Translations under genes and position numbers: made by a program | Notes under the pieces: generated by a model | Seen by the model: the letters and a program-made list of their open reading frames with translations, nothing else | Told to the model about the DNA's origin: nothing | Database searches by the model: none | Origin: Treponema sp. | Lineage (GTDB): Bacteria; Spirochaetota; Spirochaetia; Treponematales; Breznakiellaceae | Direction of reading: 5' to 3' | DNA length: 30,510 nucleotides | Assembly (NCBI GenBank): GCA_031284195.1 | Contig: JAITAI010000127.1 | Location: 1 to 30,510, forward strand | Shown here: positions 9,367 through 16,711 of the stretch, piece after piece | Position numbering within the stretch: the stretch's first letter is position 1 | Layout of the letters: every line of letters starts with the position of its first letter

Positions 9367-9541
9367 ACAAAAATCCCGCTTACTAGGGACCCCTCTACCC
9401 AGTAGTGAAGCAGCTTACTGATACTCGTAAACATCAAAAGACTGAATGGCAATCCTTTGGATTTTTGCAACTGCGATTAGTATATAAACCACTTTCAAAA
9501 CTCGGTTAATGTAAACCTCTGCTCCGATGAAACTGGCTCTC
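9367..9541 (-). other. Spacer between rplY terminator and tilS; tilS leader
   Basis: No gene is visible. On the minus strand a possible -10 box TATACT lies at 9479-9484, but no convincing -35 box stands at the right distance, so the tilS promoter is not settled. Just before tilS the minus strand can form a short stem, ACTGGG with CCC-T-AGT (one bulged base). Confidence 0.3.
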
Positions 9542-9567
9542 AAAAAAGCAGCCTAAAATCCGCTTTT
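9542..9567 (-). terminator. Intrinsic terminator after rplY
   Basis: On the minus strand AAAAGCGG and CTGCTTTT pair (one G-U) around an 8-base loop, followed by a run of T. It lies about 60 bp downstream of the rplY stop. A second small hairpin, GATGC/GCATC with a 6-base loop, precedes it. Confidence 0.7.
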
Positions 9568-9624
9568 CCCCTGAGATGCTATTTTGCATCCACGGACATA
9601 CCCATCTCGAAGTTCCGCATACTC

Positions 9625-10245
9625 CTAAACTTTGGCTTCAGTTTCTGAAGAAGCTCCCTCTGCAGCCCCTTCTTCAGAAGCCACTACTCCTTCAGCCTTG
9701 GCAAATTTCACCAACGCTACCACCTGATCCGCCCCGGAGATGATCCGCACCCCTTCACCCAGGGCAAGGTCCCGTACGTGAATCGACTGATTGATTTTGA
9801 GTTCAGACACATCCACCTCAATCCGTTGCGGTAGGTCTTTAGGCAAACATTCTACCTCTATTTCATGGAGAGGAGATTCAAGGGTACCTCCTTCCCGGAC
9901 CCCCACAGGGTTTCCTTGGATATGGACCGAAACCTTAGCCCGAAGCATAACACCGCTTTCCACTTCATAAAAGTCAACATGCAGTACATTACCGTCCTGG
10001 ATATTACGCTGGGTATCTTTTACAAAAGCATTATAGGAGGTTCCTTCAATTTCCACCGTTACAATGGTACTTTCGGAAATATTTTTGATGCTTTTTACAA
10101 ATTCCTGGGCATCCAAATCAATAGCCCGGGCTTGACCAGAACGCCCATAGAGTACCCCCGGTATACGACCGGCACGGCGGATCCGGCGAGCTGCCCCGGA
10201 ACCGGTAGCAGCCCTATTCCGAGCTGTCAAAACAACCTGACTCAT
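9625..10245 (-). CDS. rplY: Ribosomal protein bL25, long Ctc/TL5 form
   Basis: 5S rRNA-binding protein of the large ribosomal subunit. The 206-residue product has the N-terminal L25 domain (RNRAATGSGAARRIRRAGRI, GVLYGRSGQARAIDL, NVLHVDFYEV) and the C-terminal TL5 domain (VPVGV-like NPVGVREGGTLESPLHEIEVECLP, DVSELKINQSIHVRDL), making it the two-domain form called Ctc in other bacteria. It ends in an acidic Glu/Ala tail. The start ATG is preceded by GGAAGGAG at a spacing of 5. The gene begins only 12 bp after the 3' end of tRNA-Gln on the same strand, so the two must be made as one transcript that is cut at the tRNA end. Confidence 0.96.
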   Translation of the reverse strand: MSQVVLTARNRAATGSGAARRIRRAGRIPGVLYGRSGQARAIDLDAQEFVKSIKNISESTIVTVEIEGTSYNAFVKDTQRNIQDGNVLHVDFYEVESGVMLRAKVSVHIQGNPVGVREGGTLESPLHEIEVECLPKDLPQRIEVDVSELKINQSIHVRDLALGEGVRIISGADQVVALVKFAKAEGVVASEEGAAEGASSETEAKV

Positions 10246-10257
10246 ACTTACTCCTTC

Positions 10258-10329
10258 CTGGGACGACAGGGTTCGAACCTGTGCATGCCGGAGCCAAAAC
10301 CCGGTGGCTTACCACTTGCCTACGTCCCA
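10258..10329 (-). tRNA. tRNA-Gln (UUG anticodon)
   Basis: On the minus strand the acceptor TGGGACG pairs with CGTCCCA. The D arm has AAGTGGTAAG, the anticodon stem CCGGG/TCCGG (one G-U) holds loop TTTTGGC with anticodon TTG, and the T arm is ACAGG-GTTCGAACCCTGT-like. The discriminator is G. The 72-base gene does not encode CCA, which must be added after transcription. The 3' end is directly followed by the rplY ribosome site. Confidence 0.96.
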
Positions 10330-10460
10330 ATGAATTATTATCCGCTTAACGGCGATTTTATAGTACGATTATAGTATCTGAGATGAGGTACACCTCTCCC
10401 TCACCCCTCGATCCATACCTAGCCTCTTTCCCTAGGGGTACTCCTGGGTTTTGAAGAACC

Positions 10461-10742
10461 TTATAGTTCTACCGAGAGATCATCTGGACCGTAACCAAAA
10501 TCATATTTATCTAGAATCTGTATCTGCAACTCACTACGGAAATTCGGGTGAATCGGATGAGCTACATCCTTGTATTCTCCACTCCTCGTTTTCCGGCTCG
10601 GCATGGCGATAAACACCCCGTTTTTTCCTTCGATAATCTTGATATTATGTACTACAAAACAGTCATCAAATGTAACTGTTACATAAGCTTTTAATTTTCC
10701 CTCGCCGGTCACTTTACGGACCCTAATATCAGTTATCTCCAT
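10461..10742 (-). CDS. spoVG: SpoVG family nucleic acid-binding regulator
   Basis: Small site-specific DNA/RNA-binding protein. In non-sporulating bacteria, including the spirochaete Borrelia, it acts as a regulator. The 93-residue product keeps the family pattern: an opening MEITDIRVRKV, the central strand VTFDDCFVVHNIKII, then FIAMPSRKTRSGEYKDVAHP and the helix PNFRSELQIQILDKY. AAAGGAG stands 7 bases before the ATG. It follows ispE by 39 bp on the same strand and probably shares its transcript. A small hairpin (AGAAC/GTTCT) overlaps its stop codon, too weak to call a terminator. Confidence 0.96.
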   Translation of the reverse strand: MEITDIRVRKVTGEGKLKAYVTVTFDDCFVVHNIKIIEGKNGVFIAMPSRKTRSGEYKDVAHPIHPNFRSELQIQILDKYDFGYGPDDLSVEL

Positions 10743-10781
10743 GAGGCATCTCCTTTTTATCGGTCCAGAATAACTTATTGT

Positions 10782-11726
10782 TTATTCTACTCCCTCATTA
10801 ACCACATACGCAAGTGGAAATGTTACTTGTACAAAATACCTTTGATTCGATGCGGTCTTCCTCCCTGAAAGGGCGATTCCTGCTTCTTTCGCTACTCCTT
10901 CCCTACTAAATATACCAAAACAGGTGGATCCTGCCCCGGATAAACCAACAAAATCCGCTCCCCAACCTTTGAGTTCCTGTACTATCCTCTGATATACCGC
11001 TGCCTGTTCCTGATTCCCTGCTTCCAAAAATACCCGCAGAAAATCGTTCCTATACGGCCAAGATCCCGGATATTTCTCGAGGGCATAGATCAGGTCCGTA
11101 ATACCCTCTTCTTTCTCTAAACTTGGTTCCGGTCGCGCCTGGTCTAATAAACGAAAAGCCCCGGCAGTATCGCTGGGAAACCCTGGATACACCAGCACCA
11201 CCCAGACCCCTTCAACCCTTTTAAGGGGCAGAATCTGTTCCCCACGACCAGATACAAAGGCCGTTCCTCCTCGCAAGAAAAAAGGCACATCACTTCCCAG
11301 GGTCAGGGCCATTTCCAAGAGCTCTTGCTGCGAAAGGTTTGGAGCCACAAGAACCTGCAAAGCCCTCAGCATCGAAGCCGCATCTGAAGACCCGCCCCCT
11401 AAACCAGCTCCTAAGGGTACCCGTTTTTTCACTCGAACCCGAATACCCCCCGTAAACCCGGTCTTAACTCTAAAGAGGGATACTGCCCGGTAAACACTGT
11501 TTTTTTCCAGGGGAAGCGCCCCTTCTGCGGGGACACTTCCTGCAGTCTGGAGAGCTTGCCAATCCATCAGGATGGTACAGCCCCCTGCTTCTTCAGTCCG
11601 CTCAACCCACAGGGTATCCCCAAAGGCCAAGGCTACAAAGATACTCTCTAAGTCATGATACCCATCAGGCCGCCGGTCTTTCACCCGTAGATGCACATTG
11701 ATCTTGCAGGGCGCTTCGATTCTCAG
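10782..11726 (-). CDS. ispE: 4-diphosphocytidyl-2-C-methyl-D-erythritol kinase IspE
   Basis: GHMP-family kinase that phosphorylates the 2-hydroxyl of CDP-methylerythritol with ATP in the non-mevalonate isoprenoid pathway. The N-terminus RIEAPCKINVHLRV with GYHDLESIF and the glycine loop PLGAGLGGGSSDAAS are diagnostic; DVPFFLRGGTAFVSGRGE and LSGAGSTCFGIF follow. No ATG is available near the start. A TTG at 11741 is in frame, but AAGGAG lies just after it, 6 bases before a CTG at 11726 that would give the family-typical start M-RIEAPCKIN. I therefore place the start at the CTG, with the TTG form as the alternative. A good promoter lies at 11774-11802. Length is about 314 residues, slightly longer than the E. 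coli enzyme. Confidence 0.92.
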   Translation of the reverse strand: MRIEAPCKINVHLRVKDRRPDGYHDLESIFVALAFGDTLWVERTEEAGGCTILMDWQALQTAGSVPAEGALPLEKNSVYRAVSLFRVKTGFTGGIRVRVKKRVPLGAGLGGGSSDAASMLRALQVLVAPNLSQQELLEMALTLGSDVPFFLRGGTAFVSGRGEQILPLKRVEGVWVVLVYPGFPSDTAGAFRLLDQARPEPSLEKEEGITDLIYALEKYPGSWPYRNDFLRVFLEAGNQEQAAVYQRIVQELKGWGADFVGLSGAGSTCFGIFSREGVAKEAGIALSGRKTASNQRYFVQVTFPLAYVVNEGVE

Positions 11727-11773
11727 TATAGTCTCCTTCAAGGTATTGCTTCAATGGGTTCTTATAATGTAAG

Positions 11774-11802
11774 AATATACCCAAAATACCGAAGTATGTA
11801 AA
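11774..11802 (-). promoter_or_regulatory. Sigma70-type promoter for ispE-spoVG
   Basis: On the minus strand TTTACA (11797-11802) and TATATT (11774-11779) are separated by 17 bases. Transcription would start near 11767, about 40 bases before the CTG start of ispE. Confidence 0.65.
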
Positions 11803-11816
11803 GTGGAGACTTCAGC

Positions 11817-11954
11817 TAGGCCAGGGTCAGCGCATATAACATTCTATCTCCTTGTACCATAAGGAGTTATGTTTTGCTTCATAAAAACTATATAAAAGCT
11901 ATTTCTTTATTTTATAAGGAATTAAAGATGTATATGCGCTGACCTGGCAGCTAG
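11817..11954. repeat. 138-bp element bounded by imperfect inverted repeats
   Basis: The left arm (about 11817-11838, ending GGGTCAGCGCATATA) and the right arm (about 11931-11954, beginning TATATGCGCTGACC) are inverted copies that differ only by small gaps and end in CTAG on both sides. Between them lies about 92 bp of AT-rich sequence with one perfect hairpin (CTCCTT/AAGGAG, 7-base loop). No coding frame is seen. It fills the space between the ispE promoter and the next plus-strand gene. It could be a miniature transposable element or the gene of a folded RNA; the sequence alone does not decide. Confidence 0.6.
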
Positions 11955-12067
11955 GCATTGAAACGATTAAAACCGATTCAATATAATCTATGGAAAATAG
12001 AGGCGGTTTTAAAAGGTCAAATTTTGAAACTGCCTCAATATTCTGGTAAAATAAACTCTAAAGCTAG

Positions 12068-12097
12068 TTGACAGATACTAAATCTCTCACTTATGTT
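12068..12097 (+). promoter_or_regulatory. Promoter for the acidic-protein gene
   Basis: A perfect -35 box TTGACA (12068-12073) is followed after 18 bases by TATGTT (12092-12097). Transcription would start near 12104, which rules out translation from the ATG at 12093, as that codon lies inside the -10 box. Confidence 0.55.
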
Positions 12098-12128
12098 TCA
12101 AGAGAAATTAAACCAAATGGAGCAGGTT

Positions 12129-12479
12129 ATGATTCTGTATGAGACCATAAATACCCAGCGGATTTTCGGGCGGATCCTGGTAGACGAGTTGTACTCGTCA
12201 GAAATGCCCGCCTCGATGCCCCTGCGGAACGCGAGTTCCTCTGAGCATTGGCAGTACCCTTCACATGGCACTGATCATTTTTCTTATCCCTGTCTTGCCT
12301 TTGATGATGAAGGCGACGAGGATGAAGATATCGGCGATGATGATAATTTCGACGATTTGGACGATGACTTCGACGACGATTTCGAGGATGACGATTTTGA
12401 CGACGACGACGATTTTGAGGATGCTTTCGAGGACGACGATTTTGAGGATGCTTTTGAAGATGAAGATTTTGATGAATAG
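12129..12479 (+). CDS. Small protein with extremely acidic Asp/Glu/Phe tail, unknown
   Basis: No family is recognised. From residue 59 on the product is almost only Asp, Glu and Phe with a few Ala, in patterns such as DDDFEDAFE, which occurs twice in tandem (27 bp). The first ~58 residues (MILYETINTQRIFGRILVDE...) are of ordinary composition and carry no clear motif. Synonymous codons are mixed within the repeats (GAC/GAT, TTC/TTT, GAG/GAA), which argues for selection on the protein and against a simple DNA repeat. I choose the ATG at 12129 because GGAG stands 6 bases before it and the promoter -10 box overlaps the earlier ATG at 12093; ATG 12117 is also possible. The gene stands alone. An acidic tail can bind cations, mimic nucleic acid or bind basic proteins; none can be picked. 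Confidence 0.6.
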   Translation: MILYETINTQRIFGRILVDELYSSEMPASMPLRNASSSEHWQYPSHGTDHFSYPCLAFDDEGDEDEDIGDDDNFDDLDDDFDDDFEDDDFDDDDDFEDAFEDDDFEDAFEDEDFDE

Positions 12480-12528
12480 CCGCGACCAGGGTCGTCTATA
12501 GGAGTTTATTGTACCGGTGCATAAAATT

Positions 12529-12560
12529 GTATAAAAATTCACAGTTGTGAATTTTTATAC
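12529..12560. terminator. Perfect AT-rich palindrome, probable two-way terminator
   Basis: Two 15-base arms, GTATAAAAATTCACA and its exact complement, flank a 2-base centre. It lies between two convergent genes, the acidic protein and rsfS, 49 bp after the former's stop. The A/T-rich arms provide U-rich 3' sides in both directions. It could also be an operator. A weaker hairpin (CCTCA/TGAGG, 12649-12666) lies nearer the rsfS end. Confidence 0.5.
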
Positions 12561-12676
12561 TTTATGTACATCTAGAATAAGGTTCTGCAAAGGGAGCATA
12601 CATTTGCAGGACAGGGCGTCAAGGAAACAGGAAGCAAAAAGTACGGGTCCTCAGAAACGGATGAGGTTAAAGGTCC

Positions 12677-13099
12677 TTATGCAGGGCTTGGGGGCTCTTC
12701 ATGAAAGATAATGGTAGCAGCGCTCCAGAGCCGTTCCAGTTCATAAAAGGCCCGGGTCTGAGCGGTCATCAGGTGAATCACCATGACCCCCAGATCGATA
12801 ATACGCCACTCCTCGTTATAGGAAAGGCCCGGGCGCGCAGTAGGCCGAGGCGACCGCCTGAGTATATCCATACCCTTTGCCCGAGAAAATTCCTTGATAT
12901 GCTGTTCCAAGCCCTGTAAATGGGTAGCGCTCGTTACTGTAGCTATCACAAAAAAGTCAGTCCACCCATTGAGCGTGCGCAGGTCCATAACCAGCACATT
13001 TCCCCCCCGGTAATCCTGCAACAGAGTACCCAGTTCTATGGCCGCAGTATATACCGAATCGGGCGGCAGGCACTTATCCGTCTGAAACATATCGTCCAT
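12677..13099 (-). CDS. rsfS: Ribosomal silencing factor RsfS (YbeB/Iojap family)
   Basis: Binds ribosomal protein uL14 and blocks joining of the subunits when nutrients are low. The product of about 140 residues keeps the family segments VMDLRTLNGWTDFFVIATVTS, HIKEFSRAKG, YNEEWRIIDLGVMVIHLM and AFYELERLW. The ATG at 13099 is preferred over an in-frame GTG at 13108 because GGGAG lies 9 bases before it, whereas that site abuts the GTG. Its start overlaps the end of the LCP gene by 26 bp. It closes the obgE-nadD/yqeK-LCP run; a nadD-yqeK-rsfS linkage is also usual in Firmicutes. Confidence 0.94.
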   Translation of the reverse strand: MDDMFQTDKCLPPDSVYTAAIELGTLLQDYRGGNVLVMDLRTLNGWTDFFVIATVTSATHLQGLEQHIKEFSRAKGMDILRRSPRPTARPGLSYNEEWRIIDLGVMVIHLMTAQTRAFYELERLWSAATIIFHEEPPSPA

Positions 13100-14285
13100 T
13101 AAAATCACTCCCGATAATAAGGGTAAAATCAGATCTATATTCCACGTTTTGCATGGTCATTTCCATTTCCAGGTTGGTGTTTTGCGGCGCTTCAACCTGA
13201 ATGTTTTTACAGTGTATAATATCCCCCAGGATCTTGACCATACTTTCGTTACCAGATCGGTCTACGATAAGGGTAGCTTCGTAGGTTCGTTCTGCATTAC
13301 CGATGGCGATGACATCATAGCCAAAACCCTGAAGCAGTTCCGCGGTTCTCCCGGCAAGCCCATTGATCGTCGTCCCATTGAGCACTTCCACTGTAAAGAC
13401 CCGTTCGGTAAAGGCCCCTTCCATCTGCCGGGTGAGTGCCCCCAAGGTTTGCCGTACAATTTCCTTGATGAGGCTACCGTCATAGTAAGGAAACAAGAGG
13501 GTTTGCCCTGAAACCTCCCGAATATTCCCTCCTACGGATTGTATACTTATCCTGTCCATATCGATTCCCGCGTATTCATCAAAAAGCCGGGTCCGGATAC
13601 GGGGATTCATATTGGTCTTGAGCATAGCTTGATAGGCTTGCGCTACCAGGGGGGTCTTGAGGATCTCGTTTTTCTCCCCCAAACGCTTAAGAAAACTCAA
13701 AAAAAAACGCTGTCTGCGGAACGTGATGAGTTCCCGGTCTTCATCAGGGAGTTCGTAGGTAACATAGCTTGTAACCTTATCGCCGTCCAGCCGCGTTATC
13801 CCTGAAGGGAAGAGAATGGGTCCGCGTTCCTGGTAGATTTCCACGGGAGTAGGGATGAAGAGTTCTACTCCTTCAATCAAGTCAACCACTTTGCAGAGGT
13901 TTTGGGTATTCAGAACCAAGAAAAAACTGATATCAATACCCAAAAGCCGTTCTATTTCCTGTTCAAAGGTTACGAGTTTTTCAGCGTCATAGACTATATC
14001 AATCCGATCAACCCGGTTGATCTTCTGTAAAATCAAACCTAGTTCACCAGGTATATCAAAGATCGCAGCTCGTTTAGTGACCGGATAGTACATGAGCACA
14101 TAGGTACCCAAGGGTTTAGCATCCCCTTCAATAACAAAAAGGGTGTTGATGACCCGGTCTCCGGCAAGAACCCCTTCGATTGGGTCTGCCCGTAAGGCCA
14201 CCACAGTGATAAAAATGCCCGCCCCCAGGAGGACCACAATGGTTCCCAGAAGAAACGCACTGGCATCAACTTTCGCCTTCTTCAC
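13074..14285 (-). CDS. LytR-CpsA-Psr family protein with LytR_C domain
   Basis: Membrane-anchored LCP protein; members of the family transfer polymers from lipid carriers to cell wall or act on related phospholipid substrates. The 403-residue product has one N-terminal membrane helix (AFLLGTIVVLLGAGIFITVVAL, residues 10-31, shown in two parts: AFLLGTIVVLL and GAGIFITVVAL), then the LCP domain (NTLFVIEGDAKPLGTYVLMY, FDIPGELGL, VVDLIEGVELFI, YVTYELPDEDRELITFRRQR with the conserved Arg residues). A LytR_C domain follows (VEVLNGTTINGLAGRTAELL, LIVDRSGNESMVKILGDII). The GTG start forms a GTGA overlap with the stop of nadD-yqeK, so translation is coupled. Treponemes lack wall teichoic acid as known in Firmicutes, so the substrate is unclear. 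Confidence 0.9.
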   Translation of the reverse strand: MKKAKVDASAFLLGTIVVLLGAGIFITVVALRADPIEGVLAGDRVINTLFVIEGDAKPLGTYVLMYYPVTKRAAIFDIPGELGLILQKINRVDRIDIVYDAEKLVTFEQEIERLLGIDISFFLVLNTQNLCKVVDLIEGVELFIPTPVEIYQERGPILFPSGITRLDGDKVTSYVTYELPDEDRELITFRRQRFFLSFLKRLGEKNEILKTPLVAQAYQAMLKTNMNPRIRTRLFDEYAGIDMDRISIQSVGGNIREVSGQTLLFPYYDGSLIKEIVRQTLGALTRQMEGAFTERVFTVEVLNGTTINGLAGRTAELLQGFGYDVIAIGNAERTYEATLIVDRSGNESMVKILGDIIHCKNIQVEAPQNTNLEMEMTMQNVEYRSDFTLIIGSDFNGRYVSDG

Positions 14286-15487
14286 CGGCTGTTCCTTTTG
14301 TGTACGGTCTCAAAAAGGCGTAGGGTTCCTTCGGAAATATCCAAGGCTTGAGAACGGAGATAACCCACGGTCTCTTCTAAAACCGCTCCAAAAAGCCGGT
14401 CCAGATCCGCGGTTTCCCGGAGCTCTTGGATTGCAGGATCCAGATCTTCCCGGGAAATTTCAAGCTTATCCGCAATATACACTACCTTGGCCAAGGGTCC
14501 CATGCCCATACCTCCGGTGGTATGGAGTCGTACCGCTTCAAGGATAGCTTCATCATGTATATTAAACCGATTCTTCAGCACTACCGCAGCAGCCCTGCCA
14601 TGAAGGAGGGAGGGCTTCTTCCGCTCTATGGCATCAATTTCCTTCCCATCCATCCGGACCAAGAAAAGCATTTCTTCCTCCCCCAATGGCTTGCATATAT
14701 CATGAGAAATACCTGCTAAGTAGCCTTTTTGAGGATCCAGACCAAAACGTATACACAGGTCCCAACAGAGAAGGGCAGTATTCCGGGAATGAAGGAATCG
14801 GGAAAAACTCACGGCCATGCGTACCGCGGTTTCTACCTCGCTAACAAGTCCCCAGGTACTCGGTACAGCGGGAATTAAAGGAACCGCAGGAGCGGTTCCA
14901 CGGGCTTCCTGAGGGATGTATCCATAGAGCTTCCGGTCTTCAATGATAACCCGGGCTCCAGCGGGTACCAGGTAACGCCAATTTCCTTGCTCCTGGATCC
15001 TCTCCCGCAGAACCGCAGAAGAGATTTCTATAATTGCATTGTTAAGCTGTTTATGAGGATAGGGAAAGCTTTCGGATGCTGCAGCAATACGGTGAGCAAT
15101 GATGATATCCACCTGACTCATAATTTCCGAAGCCTGTCTCCAGGTAAGAAAGCTCCCGGCCAGATCATCCCCCAGGACCAGTCCCAGTTTTCCTTCAGGA
15201 CGGTACCGGGTAATGATATCCTTGATGGTATCAACGGTATAGGAAACCCCTTTCCGTTTGATTTCACAATCATCCATGGTAAGCCGAGGATCTCCAGGGA
15301 TCGATGCGGCGAGCATGTCCAGCCGGTCTTGAGGGCTGCCTCCCACCGCACCTTGCTTAAACGGAGACTGATAGGTGGGAATGAGAATGATCCGGTCATA
15401 CCTCAAGGCGCTCAAAACCGTATCTGCCAAGACCAAATGACCCACATGGACCGGGTTAAAACTACCCCCTAAGATCGCGAGTTTCAT
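14282..15487 (-). CDS. nadD: NadD-YqeK fusion: nicotinate-nucleotide adenylyltransferase plus HD hydrolase
   Basis: Two enzymes in one 401-residue chain. Residues 1-192 are NadD, which makes nicotinic acid adenine dinucleotide from nicotinate mononucleotide and ATP: GGSFNPVHVGHL (7-18) with its HxGH site, GDDLAGSFLTWRQ, and ISSAVLRERI. A short Pro/Ala linker (about 197-212) joins an HD domain: His233 (HSRNTA), His262-Asp263 (GISHDICKP), LLHGRAAA, VRLHTTGG and YIADKLE, matching YqeK, a metal-dependent Ap4A hydrolase. Firmicutes carry nadD and yqeK as neighbours; here they are joined. The ATG overlaps the obgE stop (ATGA) and the stop overlaps the LCP start (GTGA). The two activities could link NAD synthesis to dinucleotide stress signals, which is inference. 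Confidence 0.94.
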   Translation of the reverse strand: MKLAILGGSFNPVHVGHLVLADTVLSALRYDRIILIPTYQSPFKQGAVGGSPQDRLDMLAASIPGDPRLTMDDCEIKRKGVSYTVDTIKDIITRYRPEGKLGLVLGDDLAGSFLTWRQASEIMSQVDIIIAHRIAAASESFPYPHKQLNNAIIEISSAVLRERIQEQGNWRYLVPAGARVIIEDRKLYGYIPQEARGTAPAVPLIPAVPSTWGLVSEVETAVRMAVSFSRFLHSRNTALLCWDLCIRFGLDPQKGYLAGISHDICKPLGEEEMLFLVRMDGKEIDAIERKKPSLLHGRAAAVVLKNRFNIHDEAILEAVRLHTTGGMGMGPLAKVVYIADKLEISREDLDPAIQELRETADLDRLFGAVLEETVGYLRSQALDISEGTLRLFETVHKRNSR

Positions 15488-16500
15488 AGCTCCTGTACCT
15501 CTTCTCGACTCGTATCAGGGATACAGACCAAAGCCCTCATAAAGGCCGCCAATTCCGGGATACCTGCTCCGGAAAAGACCGAAATACCCAACACTTTTTC
15601 TTCGGTATATACCTTTCTGAGCTGGTCTAAACGGCCAGCAGCCCCTGGTATATCCAGCTTGGTACCCACCAGCACCCGGGGTTTCTTGGTTAATTCCAGG
15701 GAAAATGCGGCGAGTTCTTTGTATACAATAGGAAAAGCCTCCTGATAATTATCCTCAGAGAGATCGATTAAAAATGCAAGGGCTGCGGTACGAGAAATAT
15801 GCTTTAAGAAACGAATTCCTAACCCTACCCCTTGAGATGCCCCTTCCATGAGTCCCGGAATATCCGCCAGAATGATATCCCGGTCATCCAAGCTCAAAAC
15901 CCCCAGGTTGGGTATTTTCGTGGTAAAAGGATAAGGGGCAATCTTAGGCCGGGCATTGGTAAACCGGTTGAGGAGGGAAGACTTTCCCGCATTAGGAAAG
16001 CCCACAAAACCTATATCTGCCAAGAGTTGCAGTTCAACCCGAAGAACCCGGTGTTCACCCTGTTTTCCAGGTAAAGCCCTGCGGGGGGCCTGCTGTACCG
16101 AAGATTTGAAATGTATGTTACCCCAGCCTCCGGTTCCTCCTTTAAGGAACACAAAGTCCTTTTCCTGCTTCCCGAAATCCCGGATAAGTTCCCCTGTTTC
16201 CGCATCCTTCAATAGGGTTCCCGGCGGCAGGGGAATACGCACATCCTCTCCCTGTCTGCCATATCGGCCAGAACCTTCTCCGTCTCGGCCATTTTCCGCT
16301 TTAAAGGAAGGCTTATACCTGAGATGGGCTAAGGTACGGAGGTTATGGCGGACCACGAAGATCACATCCCCTCCCCTTCCTCCATCTCCTCCAGCAGGCC
16401 CTCCCCGGGGAACGTACTTTTCACGGCGAAAGGCCACGCACCCATTTCCCCCTGAACCTGAAAAAACTTCGATAAGCGCTTCGTCGGCAAATTTTTCCAT
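15484..16500 (-). CDS. obgE: GTPase Obg/CgtA
   Basis: Essential GTPase that assists assembly of the 50S subunit and links it to the stringent response. The glycine-rich Obg domain is clear (VFSGSGGNGCVAFRREKYVP, GGDGGRGGDVIFV, LPPGTLLKD). The G domain has GFPNAGKSSLLNRF (G1), PFTTKIPNLGVL (G2 region), DIPGLMEGASQGVGLG (G3), GTKLD (G4). At 338 residues it is the short form without the C-terminal OCT domain. Neighbours are rpmA upstream after a 211-bp gap and nadD-yqeK downstream with an ATGA overlap. The rpmA-obgE order is widely conserved. Confidence 0.97.
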   Translation of the reverse strand: MEKFADEALIEVFSGSGGNGCVAFRREKYVPRGGPAGGDGGRGGDVIFVVRHNLRTLAHLRYKPSFKAENGRDGEGSGRYGRQGEDVRIPLPPGTLLKDAETGELIRDFGKQEKDFVFLKGGTGGWGNIHFKSSVQQAPRRALPGKQGEHRVLRVELQLLADIGFVGFPNAGKSSLLNRFTNARPKIAPYPFTTKIPNLGVLSLDDRDIILADIPGLMEGASQGVGLGIRFLKHISRTAALAFLIDLSEDNYQEAFPIVYKELAAFSLELTKKPRVLVGTKLDIPGAAGRLDQLRKVYTEEKVLGISVFSGAGIPELAAFMRALVCIPDTSREEVQEL

Positions 16501-16711
16501 GTTTATCCAACTTATCGTTTAAAGGAACACAAGGACATAGTACAGGAAACTTTTATATCTTACGCAAACCTTTTACGAACCCCAGAACATAGTACCCCCG
16601 GGTTAGGGAATCCATACCCTTTAGGTTACGGTACAATCCAAGACCCAAGACACGCACTTTTTCCAGTACATCTACGCGGTATATACCCCCCAGATGACCC
16701 TCTGCGCTCCT

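Noticed and set aside
12261..12542. Minus-strand frame opposite the acidic gene, rich in Ile and Val
   Set aside because: It is the complement of GAT/GAC-rich codons and has no start signal; the plus strand has promoter and ribosome site.
16501..16711. Possible small gene between rpmA and obgE
   Set aside because: Only short frames without ribosome sites or recognisable sequence are seen; I see nothing definite in these 211 bp.
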